Positions 42,601-55,630 of a stretch of DNA of 64,000 nucleotides are shown here, in pieces. The DNA lies in assembly GCA_963971225.1 (NCBI GenBank), contig OZ020270.1, positions 21,835,689 through 21,899,688 of the forward strand, read 5' to 3'. Below the pieces are notes generated by a model. That model was not told the origin of the DNA and ran no database searches. It saw only the letters and a program-made list of their open reading frames with translations. The DNA is from Melieria omissa (taxonomy: Eukaryota; Arthropoda; Insecta; Diptera; Ulidiidae). Position 1 is the stretch's first letter, and each line of letters starts with the position of its first letter. A program made the translations under genes and the position numbers.

Positions 42601-42921
42601 CAATAACGAGCTGTATGAGCTGTATAAGGACATGGACGTAGCGCAGCGAATTAACATCCAGCGGCTACGCTGGCTCGGTCATGTCTGCCGCATGGACGAC
42701 GAAGCTCCGGCGAAAAAGGTATTCGATGCGATGGTTGGAGGTCGACGGCGAAGAGGGAGGCCGTGTCTCCGGTGGAAGGACCAAGTGGAAGAGGCCCTGG
42801 TATCTCTTGGTGTGACCAACTGGAGAAGGCGCGCGCGAAGCAGAGGCGCCTGGAGAGAAGTTTTGCGGCAGGCCGTAACCCGATAACGGGTTGTTATGGC
42901 CAGTTAAGTAAGTAAGTAAGT
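39618..42921 (+). mobile_element. Full-length RTE-clade LINE
   Basis: The 3.3-kb non-LTR retrotransposon has a 14-bp target duplication AATGCATCGTGAAG (39604-39617, 42922-42935). It has one long ORF, a 3' untranslated region of about 35 bp and a (TAAG)n tail instead of poly(A). All of this is typical of RTE elements. It inserted in the left subterminal repeat of the outer hAT in unit 3 only, so it postdates the founding of the array. Confidence 0.9.
39902..42886 (+). CDS. RTE polyprotein: endonuclease and reverse transcriptase, 994 aa
   Basis: The enzyme nicks target DNA and copies its own RNA into it. From the first ATG (39902) the product is 994 residues, and the frame is also open upstream to a TTG at 39854. 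The APE-type endonuclease starts at residue 31 (WNVRTL) with AIQEMRW and GDFNAKVG following, and ends with the catalytic SDH at 260-262. A Lys/Arg/Glu-rich linker covers roughly 370-450. The reverse transcriptase begins near 494 with NKAAGPDGLPAELF, has GFRQGDPLS, and carries the active-site YADD at about 734. The C-terminal region has the family's LILPVLLYGAEAW and IQRLRWLGHVCRMDDEAPA. I find no stop or missing catalytic residue, so it may be active. Its GC-richer codon use contrasts with the AT-rich surroundings. Confidence 0.93.
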   Translation: MKAKKQASEGTHKVDDHSKRFKDHDLRICTWNVRTLYREGASIQLAEALTKCKADITAIQEMRWTGQGCSKRADCDIYYSCHAEKREFGCGFVVSKRLRHHVSRFTPVNERLASIRIKARYFSISLICAHAPTEEKDDATKDAFYAKLEDVYDRCPAHDVKIVLGDFNAKVGREGIFGPTVGQFSLHRTTSNNGLRLIDFAAARNMVVSSTRFQHLDIHKATWLSPDQSTRNQIDHIVIDGRHASSILDVRTFRGPNIDSDHYLVAAKVRMRLCAAKTAQPSLRRKLDISKLRSQGVAEAYSAQLSNQLGRSPSPPDDIGGLWAHLSHSMRAAAENVLGFRRPPPKNQWYDEECRAATAVKNAAYKKTLQSAATRAMTEKYREERKKERCLFRRKKREQERREREEIEECRSRNDARKFFQKVKRLTEGFKPGASSCRDENGDLVTDAQGVLRLWKEHFTKLLAGDERNNTASGEDVQMAPIDDDGVDVPPPSHDEVRVAIQRLKNNKAAGPDGLPAELFKAGGGELIGCMHQLICKIWLEERMPNDWNLSALCPVLKKGDPTICANYRGISLLPIAYKVLTSVLCERLKPLAKALIGPYQCGFRPGKSTIDQIFTLRQILEKTHENQIDTHHLFIDYKAAFDSPIRDRLYAALSELGIPAKLVRLCRATLSNTRSSVKVGSDLSDPFDTVRGFRQGDPLSCDLFNFTMESVLRKAGVHRNGTIFNKSVQLLAYADDIDVIGRNKRDVTAAFAAIERESAKMGLVVNEGKTKYMLSTRRDSQRLGSHVEADRYAFEVVKEFVYLGTAINSSNDVSLEIKRRITLANRCYYGLGRQLRSRDLSRPTKLSLYRTLILPVLLYGAEAWTMTRNDIAALGVFERKVLRKIFGPVRVGDDYRIRTNNELYELYKDMDVAQRINIQRLRWLGHVCRMDDEAPAKKVFDAMVGGRRRRGRPCLRWKDQVEEALVSLGVTNWRRRARSRGAWREVLRQAVTR

Positions 42922-45373
42922 AATGCATCGTGAAGTCACATCGATGTTTTGCGATGTATCGCTTAAAAAATACATCGATGTTTTTTCCGATGCAATGCAT
43001 CGTGAAGTCACATCGATATTTTGCGATGTATCGCTAAAAGAATACATCGATGTTTCGATGCATCGTATTCCCTATAATTGCAAAAAAACTTATGGCCAAA
43101 CTCCATAAAGCGCGCTTCAGGCGTATCGTGGTTTTTGGCGTTTCTCGTGTTTCGAGAAACAGTTGAATCAGTGTATTTGTATGAAGCAAACTCCATGACT
43201 ACGCCCGAAACGCGGCAAAAGTTGAACTATTTTCAACTTTCTCTCGCGTTTCTCGCTAAACGACGTCAAACAGCTGACAGAGCTCCTAAAGATGCCATAC
43301 ATTATGTGGTTAAATGGTAATGCCGATAACAAACTTGTGTAATCGCAAAAGTCGAATGCATTTATTTTACACGAAAGCTATTAAATACATTTAAGAAACA
43401 TTTGAAATCCAATATTTTAACATAAAATGTGGATAAATTCCTAATAATTAGCATAATTCTTTGACAGACGAAACTTAGTCTTCGCTGTATTGGAAATTTG
43501 ATAGCTTATTCGTTGTCGATCGAATTTTGCTCATCCCTATGAAATAAATTGCTACAAATTGAATTCAACTGAATCTTTTTTTTATTTTTTGCAATGTTCG
43601 ATATGCATTTAATGTGTTTAAAATGAAATCAGTAAATTCTATAAAGTCTATAACGTCGTATAGCAATTTCATTTCGTTGTTTTTCACAATTCACAACGAA
43701 ATCAATCAGCAGTTTGCCAATTAAAAATTAGCATCAACTGACGTAAGAAGAAGAAGCTGACGCGTGAAACGCGCTTTATGGAGTTTGACCATTTGCAACG
43801 CGAATAACGCGAGAAACGCCATAACCCGACAAACCCGGACGCCAGAAACGCGCTTTATGGAGTTTGGCCATTAATGAAATTGAAGAAAACAGTAAGGGTG
43901 CAATGTACTGGTTCTAGTTCTAGTGGGCTAGTACGTATCTCTGGATTGCGCAATTTTAAATAAACAAAACACACTTAGTTTCTCAAACGCAGTCAATGAA
44001 AACCAACAATCACTTTATTTCACCAATTTCACACTTTACTGTCTTTACACTTCATTATTTGCTTAATTACTTCGTGTGGCACCTTCACTTGTCCAAAGCA
44101 AGACTGACTGCTGCGCCGTACCCGGCTGCCTTTTATACCTGACCGGTTATCGCGCAGATCGTTCTCGCACAATCCAGAGTTCTCATGATCAGTGTTGCCG
44201 TTTTCGTAGAAATTTGGTTGATTTTATTTCAAATTTTTAGTTTTGGTAGAATGGTAGAATTGTTTTCGATTTGGTAGATTTTCCAGAGGAAAATTGTTAA
44301 AACACATTCATTCCACAAAATCCTGAAAAAAGTCTGGCAAGCCTTGAAAATGAACCGTCTGGCATTACTGCTTTTGTATGAGAATTGTACTATAAGTGGG
44401 AACGCAACAAACAGATTTACACATTATAGCGTGAGATCACTTATACCCAATTACAAAATGCGAGTAAGTGAGATAGCAAGAGTGTATGTACTTCGAAATT
44501 CCCGCCAAATTTCATCATCCTTTCGAATTTGATTCATTATATTGTTGTGCGCGTTGGAGTTAGGCACAGTCAACGATTAAGCGATGTGAAACTGGGAGAG
44601 CCGGTAGAAATACATGCACAGAATTACACTAATATTATTGCAAAATTGCAACCTTGGGGCCTACTAGTAGGGCCCAAGCTTGATCAGGAAGGTACTTTTT
44701 CCTCCATATAAATTTCTAAAACGGGGTTGTTGTTCTAGTTGATTTCAAATTGCCAGTGTAGCTGGTGTGAGTCATTTTTTGTGACCAAAGAAATTTGTAT
44801 TTTTATTTGTATATTTTTGGTGCCATTTTGTAATACGTTTGTATAAAATTGACTAGAAAAATATATTATTGCCCAAAAGCGTCAAAATAATCTTTGGGTA
44901 TGACTTTAATTCAATTAAATTAAGATTTTATAAGCTGCATTCAAAAAAAACAACCCTGCGGTCAAACTACAGCATTTAGGAAAAAAAGCATACATAGCAG
45001 TTAGAGATTCGCTAAATGAAGAAATGCGAAATACAAAGGACGGCAATTGACCCTGTCATATTCAATGCATTTAGCTTTGTATTCTTTGGTATATTTTTCA
45101 TTAATATTTACATAATTAAACCAAAAAAGTTTATGTGTTGGCATTTAATTCAGAAAATTAATGAGAACATACTTTAAAAAGCAAATAATTGTAAGGAATC
45201 CCTAATCCCTAATATCGGGAAAAGAGCAGACACAGTGAAGAGCTGATCACTGCCAGCACACACGGACTGTGTACGTGAATTGCAAAAAACGCACAAAAAT
45301 CGGCTTACTCTCCCAGTTTCACATCGCTTTATCGCTGGCACAGTTCTGTTCTGTGGTTCTGTGATTTGTAAAA

Positions 45374-46922
45374 ATGGATAGGTAAGAGCTGCAGCATTTA
45401 TTTTAAGTAAAATAAAGTTTCTTTTCACCATTTTCGCAATGCAGCACTCCATTAGGCAGCAGGAAATTCCGGCCGGAATGGATACAAGAATTTCCGTGGC
45501 TCCAAGAAATTGAGGGGGCGCGCCTATTGTGCGGCCTGCGAAAAGACCTTAATAAATCACTTAACGCATCTAAGGAAACATGCAACCAACAACACTTACA
45601 AACAAAATTTAATCCACAAGAAATCACAATTGAAACTGGATACATTTTTAACTAACGAAAAACGTGGCATACAACAGCAAGTATATTTAGCAGAATTAAC
45701 AATGGTAATGTTCTGCATTCAACATAAACTACCATTTTTGTTAATGGACTTCTTGCCTAAACTGCTGGCTGAATGCTGTCCGGACTCTGCGATTGCCAAA
45801 GCGCTTAAATGCGCGCGCACTAAGTCTACAGAAGTCGCCGAAGTTCTAGGTACGAAAGCTTTGGCACAAATCGCTTCATCGCTGAGATCCAGTAAATTGT
45901 CGCTTATAGTGGATGAGACCACAGACATCGCATCAAAGAAGTCGCTTGTACTAGTCGTACGGTATGTGGATACACAATCTCGCATTGTTCGCGACCGATT
46001 TTTAAGTTTGTTGGAATTAAGCAAGTGCGATTCTACTACAATTTTTGAGACAATTAAAAGTTTTTTTTTGAAATATGAGATACCTATTACGAACTTAATT
46101 GGCCTCGCTACTGATGGAGCTAGTGTAATGGTTTAAAAACAAAGCTTAAGAACGAAGTTGATTTATTTTACATAAAATGCACATGCCATTCATTGCATTT
46201 ATGTTCTGCGTATGCGTGCAAAAAGCTACCTCTTGAGGTTGAAAAGTTGTGTAGAAATATATATACCTTTTTTGCACATAGCTCTAATCGAATTAATAGT
46301 TTTAAAGAATTCCAAGAATACTGTAATGTTAAGCCTCATAAAATACTAGGTATATCGCAAACCAGATGGCTTTCTTTAGAGCTGGAAATCAATAGAATAA
46401 TTGAGCAGTGGGATAGTTTACAGCTGTACTTTATTTGTGCTACATAGAAGTTGGGGGAATTTGTACTCCTGACTTGGCGAATTCAATGAATGCTGAAACA
46501 AAAGCTTATTTTCTCTTCCTTTCATATATTTTAAATATTATCAATAATTTGAACAAAGAGTTCCAGTCGGAAAAGGTCCGATTGCCATAATTATATTCTC
46601 GTATTGAAACAAATTTCAAATTAATTATGAGCCATTTTTTAAAAACGACTTCGTGAGAAATATAAATTGTTTATCGCAAGCGAATCCTGATGATGAAAGT
46701 AACTATTGAAGATATATTTGTTGTACAAAGCCGAAAACTATTTAAAAAGCGCAGATATAACAAAATCACAAAAGCTTAAAATAAAATCTGATGTCTTATT
46801 TTTTATCGTGAGTTGCTGAAGCAAATTAATTCAAGATTTGATTTTGCGAGCGATGATTTAAAATTGTTATCGATCTTTTGCTCTATCCACATAGAATTTC
46901 ATTTCAGCCTTTTAGTTACGTA
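45374..46922 (+). pseudogene. hAT transposase, unit 3 copy
   Basis: As in unit 1 with the nine-T run, so the frame stays open through the second catalytic motif (45510-46136) until the shared TAA. P and Y variants as in unit 2. One T is missing near 46800, shifting the FYRELLKQ segment. Confidence 0.82.
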
Positions 46923-47037
46923 AATTGTAATTCAGAAAAAATATTAAAAGTAACTGCTCGCAGACCAGATTGTCTTACTTTTTGTACTATTTAGCTCTGC
47001 GGCCAGCATTACATTGTTAATTGTACGAAAGTCTAGC

Positions 47038-47380
47038 TTATTTCTTTTTTTTTGTTTTAATTAAAGCCAATTCCGAAAACATTCGCTCAGCAGCAGCGGA
47101 GCTATGAGGTAAACTCAAAAGATTAAAAAAAAATTCACATAAGTCTTTAAAACAACTTTCATTCATACCGTTTTTAATGTCACAAACTTTTCCCCAACAA
47201 CTATTTATATGCATTTCACTCGACAGATTTGTATGAGATGATCTTAAAATACTCCACTGTGTCACTATTTTCTCTGGGTCGCAGTTCACTAAAAATGAAA
47301 ATTTATTTACAAGCGGATGAATATTTATTTCGGAACTGGATATTACTTTCTGTGGAGTTATGCGTGATAAAAATGTTCCT
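47038..47380 (-). pseudogene. Inverted hAT C-terminal domain, unit 3
   Basis: As in unit 1 but with an extra T in the poly-T run at about 47042, which ends the frame at KTKKKK. One substitution, SILRSS in place of SILRLS. Confidence 0.82.
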
Positions 47381-50300
47381 TATTTATTCTACGTTTAGTA
47401 TATAATGCGTACATGTACCTAATGGTAACTAACATATGAACAAACATATGCACGTTTCAAAGATAATTTTTTTTTATTATTAATTGCCTAATGAATTTTT
47501 TATTTTTTTGCAATGAATGTATATGTTAAACTATGTAAATAAACAAATGTTGATCTCAGAATTTGAAAATTATTTTGGTAAAATTTTTAAAGGATTTTGG
47601 TAGATAATAATTTTTTGAAACGGCAACACTGCTCATGATGATCGCGAGCCATCATTGCCAGACTAACAGTTCCCCTTATGGTCAAACTCCATAAAACGTG
47701 TTTCAAGCGTATCGTCGTTTTTCGCGTTTCCCGTGTTTCGAGAAAAAGTATAATCAGTGTATTTGTATGAAGCAAACTCCATGACTTGACGTCGATACGC
47801 CCGAAACGTGTCAAAAGTTGAACTATTTTCAACTTTCTCCCGCGTTTCGCGCTTAACGACGTCAAACAGCTGACAGAGCTCCTAAAGATGGCATAAATTA
47901 TGTGGTTAAATGGTAATGCCGATAACAAACTTGTGTTATCGCAAAAGCCGAATGCATTTATTTTACACGAAAGCTAATAAATACATTTAAGAAACATTTG
48001 AAATTCAATATTTTAACATAAAATGTGGAGAAATTCCTAAAAATTAGCATAATTCTTTGACAGACGAAACTTAGTCTTCGCTGTATTGGAAATTCGATAG
48101 CTTATTCGTTGTTTTGACTGAATCTTTTTTTTTATTTTTTGCAATGTTCGATATGCATTTATTGTGTTTAAAATGAAATCAGTAAATTCTATAAAGTCTT
48201 TAACGTCGTATAGCAATTTCATTTCGTTGTTTTTCACAATTCACAACGAAATCAATCAGCAGTTTGCCAATTAAAAATTAGCATCAACTGACGTAAGAAG
48301 AAGAAGCTGACGCGTGAAACGCGTGTTATGGAGTATACAACATTGCAACGCGAATAACGCGAGACACGCCATAACACGGCAAACCCTGAACGCCTGAAAC
48401 GTGCTTTATGGAGTTTGACCATTATTATCGCAGCCATCATTGCCAGGTTGGACTAACAGTATCCCTTATTATCGCGGCCGCCATCATTGCCAGGTTAAAT
48501 TATAGCACGGCGCGTAGCGACAGGGTTGCTTTGCACAGGGACAGACTGTCCTATCGTTACATTATTAATGTATTAATTAACTACACGTTTGATATTTAGG
48601 GCCACTTTTTCAGTGCAAGTTTAAACCCAGTTCAAAAGTAGTTTGCTTGAACTTGGTTTACATTTAAACTTAGTTTAAACGACAAGCAGTACGTTTTCTC
48701 TGTTTTGATTGTCATTCGTAAATGAATTCTTTGCGCTCAAAAAATGTACTTCATCAATAATGTTCAAAATACGCAAACGCAGCAAAAATTTTCCGTCTTG
48801 GGATTAGGAAAGGCTTCTTGTACTTATGGAAGAAAATAAACAAGTGTAGCATGCCTTATATGAGGACCGATGAGCTGTAAAATATTATAAACAGAAGCTT
48901 TGCTCATGTGCCAGCGATCGTAAAAGTAATTGTCGCCCAAATAAATGGAAGTGGTCCGGCCGCATTCTCAAAATTTCTAATCTTCTCATCACCGTCATGA
49001 GACATCAAACATTTCGGCATCGTCAGAAGAACCACTCAATGCTATTGTTGGTCGAATTATATTTATTTTATACCGAATTATATATACTTTTGCGCTTTTA
49101 AAATTTCCAAAATAAATGAACTGTCAAACGCTGTTGACAGTTTAAACTTAGTTTATCCGTGTAGGGTCGGGCGTTTAAACTGAGTTTAAACTCCAGTCAA
49201 ATATGACTGAAAAATTCGAGTTTGCGTTTAAACTAAGTTTAAACTAGAAACTGAGTTAAACTCGCACTGAAAAATTGGCCCTTATTGTGATATTTGGATC
49301 GCGATTCATATTGATAGATTGATAGATCGTGCTCAATACTGATCGCGTCAGTATTTACAAAATTTTAATTCGAAGCTGTTCGATGCTCCGATTTTACTAG
49401 CAGCACATACTCGCTTTCAATATCCTGTTCCATTATATAACCACATACACAAAACTTAAATGAAATATTTTAGTGTTTGCTTTCTCTACTTTATTTTTCC
49501 ACTACGTACTGTAGCATCGCGAACTGATATCTCAAAATATGCTAAAAGACATTAATTGACAGGTCTGCGATCCGCGATCCGTATTTCAAGACATTCAAAT
49601 ATTTTGCGATATGAATTGTGATTCATCAATACTGCAAACTACACGCTCAATAAATATCGCGTTACTGGATCGCGGTTAATATCTGTACATTTCTTGAACT
49701 TGTAGTAGGCTGCTAAAGTTGTAAAACTCTTTAAACTGCAAGTTCGGGTTTTCGATGCATCGAATAAAATACATCGATGCATCGAATACAATCACATTAA
49801 CAGATACATCGGATTTCATCGAATACAATCGCATTAATGATACATCGGAATTTTTTGCATCGAATACAATAATACATTAATCGATACATCGAAATTTTTT
49901 CGATGCATCGAATTGGCAACATCGATGTTTCCGATGCATCGCTTAACATCGCGCATCCCTACTTCAGTGTCGGCAGCGATAAGCGATTGGAAACTGGGAG
50001 GAGAAGTGTGAAAAAATCGACAATACACACATAAAATGCACCAATACTCTCACATAACAGCTGATACTCTCGCCCCACAGCTGATACTCCGGCCCCACAG
50101 CTGATATTCCTGACTCCATACAAACTGAAAATGGAGGGTTGTTGTGTTGGTCAATTCCAAAATGGAGGGTTGTTGTGCTGGTCAATTTTCATGTGTGAGG
50201 GTTATCGTTGTGGTTCATTTTTAATTGCATAGAATATTTATTTATTTTTTGCACAGAATTCTGTGATAGGTTTATAGAAAAATGAATATAAAATTCTATT

Positions 50301-53300
50301 ATTGCTAAAACATGTAATAAAATTGTTTGAATATGTCTGTAACATGTCATTATTTAAGTTTTCATTGACTTATTACAAAAAATCACCCTTGTGTCTAGAA
50401 CAGTGCATTTTACACCAAAAGCATCTCTGAACTCCGATGATTTGGTTTTTAATTTGCAAAACGCAAATCGGGTTGACCCTGCATGGCTGCCAAATGTGCA
50501 GCTGCACACAATAAATTTTGAGAAAACGTTAAAAGCGAAAATGGCCACATCATTTTTTATACTATATTGAAAGTTTAAGCAACTTCTTGGTAACCATGTA
50601 TTTTTAAAATTGTTTTTACTCAATAGACTAAAAAACAGAAAATTTTAGTTTAAATTTTTTTGAGAAAAATGTTTCAACTTTGAGCCGCTTTTGCACAGAC
50701 ACTAATTGATTTTTTGCACAGATTTTTTGGGGTTTTCTTAGTTAGAGTTTTTTATTTCAAATGACATCAAAATCGTTAAATTTTGAGACCATAAATTTTC
50801 GGAATTTTGTCAATGGAACGAATCACTGTGCAATAGGATGCTTTCACTATTAAAATAGTTGCCAAAATACGTTATGTTGCCAGTGTTCCCAACACATCAT
50901 ACTTCGTCATCCAAAAATCCACTAAGGATCCGAAAAATCCCCTAATATACAATATAAATCTCCCAAACTTTCTCCTAAACAATTTTTCCTCCTAAAAATT
51001 CTCCTAAATGGTCAAGAATCTCCTAAATCTAGAAGGAAATCTCCTGATCTGGCAACACTGATGGGCACGCTGCTACTCGAGAGTGGCAGCGACGCCTACT
51101 CGCGTATACGAATACAAAGCAGCGAAGTTCCGAGCGCAGCTTCAGTGTAGGGATGCGCACATAAAAAACACATTGATGTTTTTTCCGATGCAATGCATCG
51201 TGAAGTCACATCGATGTTTTGCGATGTATCGCTTAAAAAATACATCGATGTTTTTTCCGATGCAATGCATCGTGAAGTCACATCGATATTTTGCGATGTA
51301 TCGCTAAAAAAATACATCGATGTTTCGATGCATCGTATTCCCTATAATTGCAAAAAAACTTATGGCCAAACTCCATAAAGCGCGCTTCAGGCGTATCGTG
51401 GTTTTTGGCGTTTCTCGTGTTTCGAGAAACAGTTGAATCAGTGTATTTGTATGAAGCAAACTCCATGACTACGCCCGAAACGCGGCAAAAGTTGAACTAT
51501 TTTCAACTTTCTCGCGTTTCTCGCTAAACGACGTCAAACAGCTGACAGAGCTCCTAAAGATGCCATACATTATGTGGTTAAATGGTAATGCCGATAACAA
51601 ACTTGTGTAATCGCAAAAGTCGAATGCATTTATTTTACACGAAAGCTATTAAATACATTTAAGAAACATTTGAAATCCAATATTTTAACATAAAATGTGG
51701 ATAAATTCCTAATAATTAGCATAATTCTTTGACAGACGAAACTTAGTCTTCGCTGTATTGGAAATTTGATAGCTTATTCGTTGTCGATCGAATTTTGCTC
51801 ATCCCTATGAAATAAATTGCTACAAATTGAATTCAACTGAATCTTTTTTTTATTTTTTGCAATGTTCGATATGCATTTAATGTGTTTAAAATGAAATCAG
51901 TAAATTCTATAAAGTCTATAACGTCGTATAGCAATTTCATTTCGTTGTTTTTCACAATTCACAACGAAATCAATCAGCAGTTTGCCAATTAAAAATTAGC
52001 ATCAACTGACGTAAGAAGAAGAAGCTGACGCGTGAAACGCGCTTTATGGAGTTTGACCATTTGCAACGCGAATAACGCGAGAAACGCCATAACCCGACAA
52101 ACCCGGACGCCAGAAACGCGCTTTATGGAGTTTGGCCATTAATGAAATTGAAGAAAACAGTAAGGGTGCAATGTACTGGTTCTAGTTCTAGTGGGCTAGT
52201 ACGTATCTCTGGATTGCGCAATTTTAAATAAACAAAACACACTTAGTTTCTCAAACGCAGTCAATGAAAACCAACAATCACTTTATTTCACCAATTTCAC
52301 ACTTTACTGTCTTTACACTTCATTATTTGCTTAATTACTCCGTGTGGCACCTTCACTTGTCCAAAGCAAGACTGACTGCTGCGCCGTACCCGGCTGCCTT
52401 TTATACCTGTCCGGTTATCGCGCAGATCGTTCTCGCACAATCCAGAGTTCTCATGATCAGTGTTGCCGTTTTCGTAGAAATTTGGTTGATTTTATTTCAA
52501 ATTTTTAGTTTTGGTAGAATGGTAGAATTGTTTTCGATTTGGTAGATTTTCCAGAGGAAAATTGTTAAAACACATTCATTCCACAAAATCCTGAAAAAAG
52601 TCTGGCAAGCCTTGAAAATGAACCGTCTGGCATTACTGCTTTTGTATGAGAATTGTACTATAAGTGGGAACGCAACAAACAGATTTACACATTATAGCGT
52701 GAGATCACTTATACCCAACTACAAAATGCGAGTAAGTGAGATAGCAAGAGTGTATGTACTTCGAAATTCCCGCCAAATTTCATCATCCTTTCGAATTTGA
52801 TTCATTATATTGTTGTGCGCGTTGGAGTTAGGCACAGTCAACGATTAAGCGATGTGAAACTGGGAGAGCCGGTAGAAATACATGCACAGAATTACACTAA
52901 TATTATTGCAAAATTGCAACCTTGGGGCCTACTAGTAGGGCCCAAGCTTGATCAGGAAGGTACTTTTTCCTCCATATAAATTTCTAAAACGGGGTTGTTG
53001 TTCTAGTTGATTTCAAATTGCCAGTGTAGCTGGTGTGAGTCATTTTTTGTGACCAAAGAAATTTGTATTTTTATTTGTATATTTTTGGTGCCATTTTGTA
53101 ATACGTTTGTATAAAATTGACTAGAAAAATATATTATTGCCCAAAAGCGTCAAAATAATCTTTGGGTATGACTTTAATTCAATTAAATTAAGATTTTATA
53201 AGCTGCATTCAAAAAAAACAACCCTGCGGTCAAACTACAGCATTTAGGAAAAAAAGCATACCTGATCGTTAGAGATTCGCTAAATGAAGAAATGCGAAAT

Positions 53301-53641
53301 ACAAAGGACGGCAATTGACCCTGTCATATTCAATGCATTTAGCTTTGTGTTCTTTGGTATATTTTTCATTAATATTTACATAATTAAACCAAAAAAGTTT
53401 ATGTGTTGGCATTTAATTCAGAAAATTAATGAGAACATACTTTAAAAAGCAAATAATTGTAAGGAATCCCTAATCCCTAATATCGGGAAAAGAGCAGACA
53501 CAGTGAAGAGCTGATCACTGCCAGCACACACGGACTGTGTACGTGAATTGCAAAAAACGCACAAAAATCGGCTTACTCTCCCAGTTTCACATCGCTTTAT
53601 CGCTGGCACAGTTCTGTTCTGTGGTTCTGTGATTTGTAAAA

Positions 53642-55191
53642 ATGGATAGGTAAGAGCTGCAGCATTTATTTTAAGTAAAATAAAGTTTCTTTTCACCATT
53701 TTCGCAATGCAGCACTCCATTAGGCAGCAGGAAATTCCGGCCGGAATGGATACAAGAATTTCCGTGGCTCCAAGAAATTGAGGGGGCGCGCCTATTGTGC
53801 GGCCTGCGAAAAGACCTTAATAAATCACTTAACGCATCTAAGGAAACGTGCAACCAACAACACTCACAAACAAAATTTAATCCACAAGAAATCACAATTG
53901 AAACTGGATACATTTTTAACTAACGAAAAACGTGGCATACAACAGCAAGTATATTTAGCAGAATTAACAATGGTAATGTTCTGCATTCAACATAAACTAC
54001 AATTTTTGTTAATGGACTTCTTGCCTAAACTGCTGGCTGAATGCTGTCCGGACTCTGCGATTGCCAAAGCGCTTAAATGCGCGCGCACTAAGTCTACAGA
54101 AGTCGCCGAAGTTCTAGGTACGAAAGCTTTGGCACAAATCGCTTCATCGCTGAGATGCAGTAAATTGTCGCTTATAGTGGATGAGACCACAGACATCGCA
54201 TCAAAGAAGTCGCTTGTACTAGTCGTACGGTATGTGGATACACAATCTCGCATTGTTCGCGACCGATTTTTAAGTTTGTTGGAATTAAGCAAGTGCGATT
54301 CTACTACAATTTTTGAGACAATTAAAAGTTTTTTTTTGAAATATGAGATACCTATTACGAACTTAATTGGCCTCGCTACTGATGGAGCTAGTGTAATGGT
54401 TTAAAAACAAAGCTTAAGAACGAAGTTGATTTATTTTACATAAAATGCACATGCCATTCATTGCATTTATGTTCTGCGTATGCGTGCAAAAAGCTACCTC
54501 TTGAGGTTGAAAAGTTGTGTAGAAATATATATACCTTTTTTGCACATAGCTCTAATCGAATTAATAGTTTTAAAGAATTCCAAGAATACTGTAATGTTAA
54601 GCCTCATAAAATACTAGGTATATCGCAAACCAGATGGCTTTCTTTAGAGCTGGAAATCAATAGAATAATTGAGCAGTGGGATAGTTTACAGCTGTACTTT
54701 ATTTGTGCTACATAGAAGTTGGGGGAATTTGTACTCCTGACTTGGCGAATTCAATGAATGCTGAAACAAAAGCTTATTTTCTCTTCCTTTCATATATTTT
54801 ATATATTATCAATAATTTGAACAAAGAGTTCCAGTCGGAAAAGGTCCGATTGCCATAATTATATTCTCGTATTGAAACAAATTTCAAATTAATTATGAGC
54901 CATTTTTTAAAAACGACTTCGTGAGAAATATAAATTGTTTATCGCAAGCGAATCCTGATGATGAAAGTAACTATTGAAGATATATTTGTTGTACAAAGCC
55001 GAAAACTATTTAAAAAGCGCAGATATAACAAAATCACAAAAGCTTAAAATAAAATCTGATGTCTTATTTTTTTATCGTGAGTTGCTGAAGCAAATTAATT
55101 CAAGATTTGATTTTGCGAGCGATGATTTAAAATTGTTATCGATCTTTTGCTCTATCCACATAGAATTTCATTTCAGCCTTTTAGTTACGTA
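53642..55191 (+). pseudogene. hAT transposase, unit 4 copy
   Basis: Same structure as unit 3 with unit-1-like variants (NNTHKQNL, KLQFLL) and two private changes (RKRAT, SLRCSK). Confidence 0.82.
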
Positions 55192-55255
55192 AATTGTAAT
55201 TCAGAAAAAATATTAAAAGTAACTGCTCGCAGACCAGATTGTCTTACTTTTTGTA

Positions 55256-55630
55256 CTATTTAGCTCTGCGGCCAGCATTACAAAAGTCTAGCTTATTTCT
55301 TTTTTTTGTTTTAATTAAAGCCAATTCCGAAAACATTCGCTCAGCAGCAGCGGAGCTATGAGGTAAACTCAAAAGATTAAAAAAAAATTCACATAAGTCT
55401 TTAAAACAACTTTCATTCATACCGTTTTTAATGTCACAAACTTTTCCCCAACAACTATTTATATGCATTTCACTCGACAGATTTGTATGAGATAATCTTA
55501 AAATACTCCACTGTGTCACTATTTTCTCTGGGTCGCAGTTCACTAAAAATGAAAATTTATTTACAAGCGGATGAATATTTATTTCGGAACTGGATATTAC
55601 TTTCTGTGGAGTTATGCGTGATAAAAATGT
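55256..55630 (-). pseudogene. Inverted hAT C-terminal domain, unit 4
   Basis: Carries the 15-bp deletion; otherwise as in unit 1. Confidence 0.83.

Larger units (their letters stand above)
38928..50515 (+). repeat. Array unit 3
   Basis: 11,588 bp because of the RTE insertion (39618-42921). Outer hAT 39560-49961; MITE A 43093-43870; inner hAT 44190-47631; MITE B 47679-48421; MITE C 48599-49281. It retains the sequence deleted from the transposase C-terminus in units 2, 4 and 5. Confidence 0.9.
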
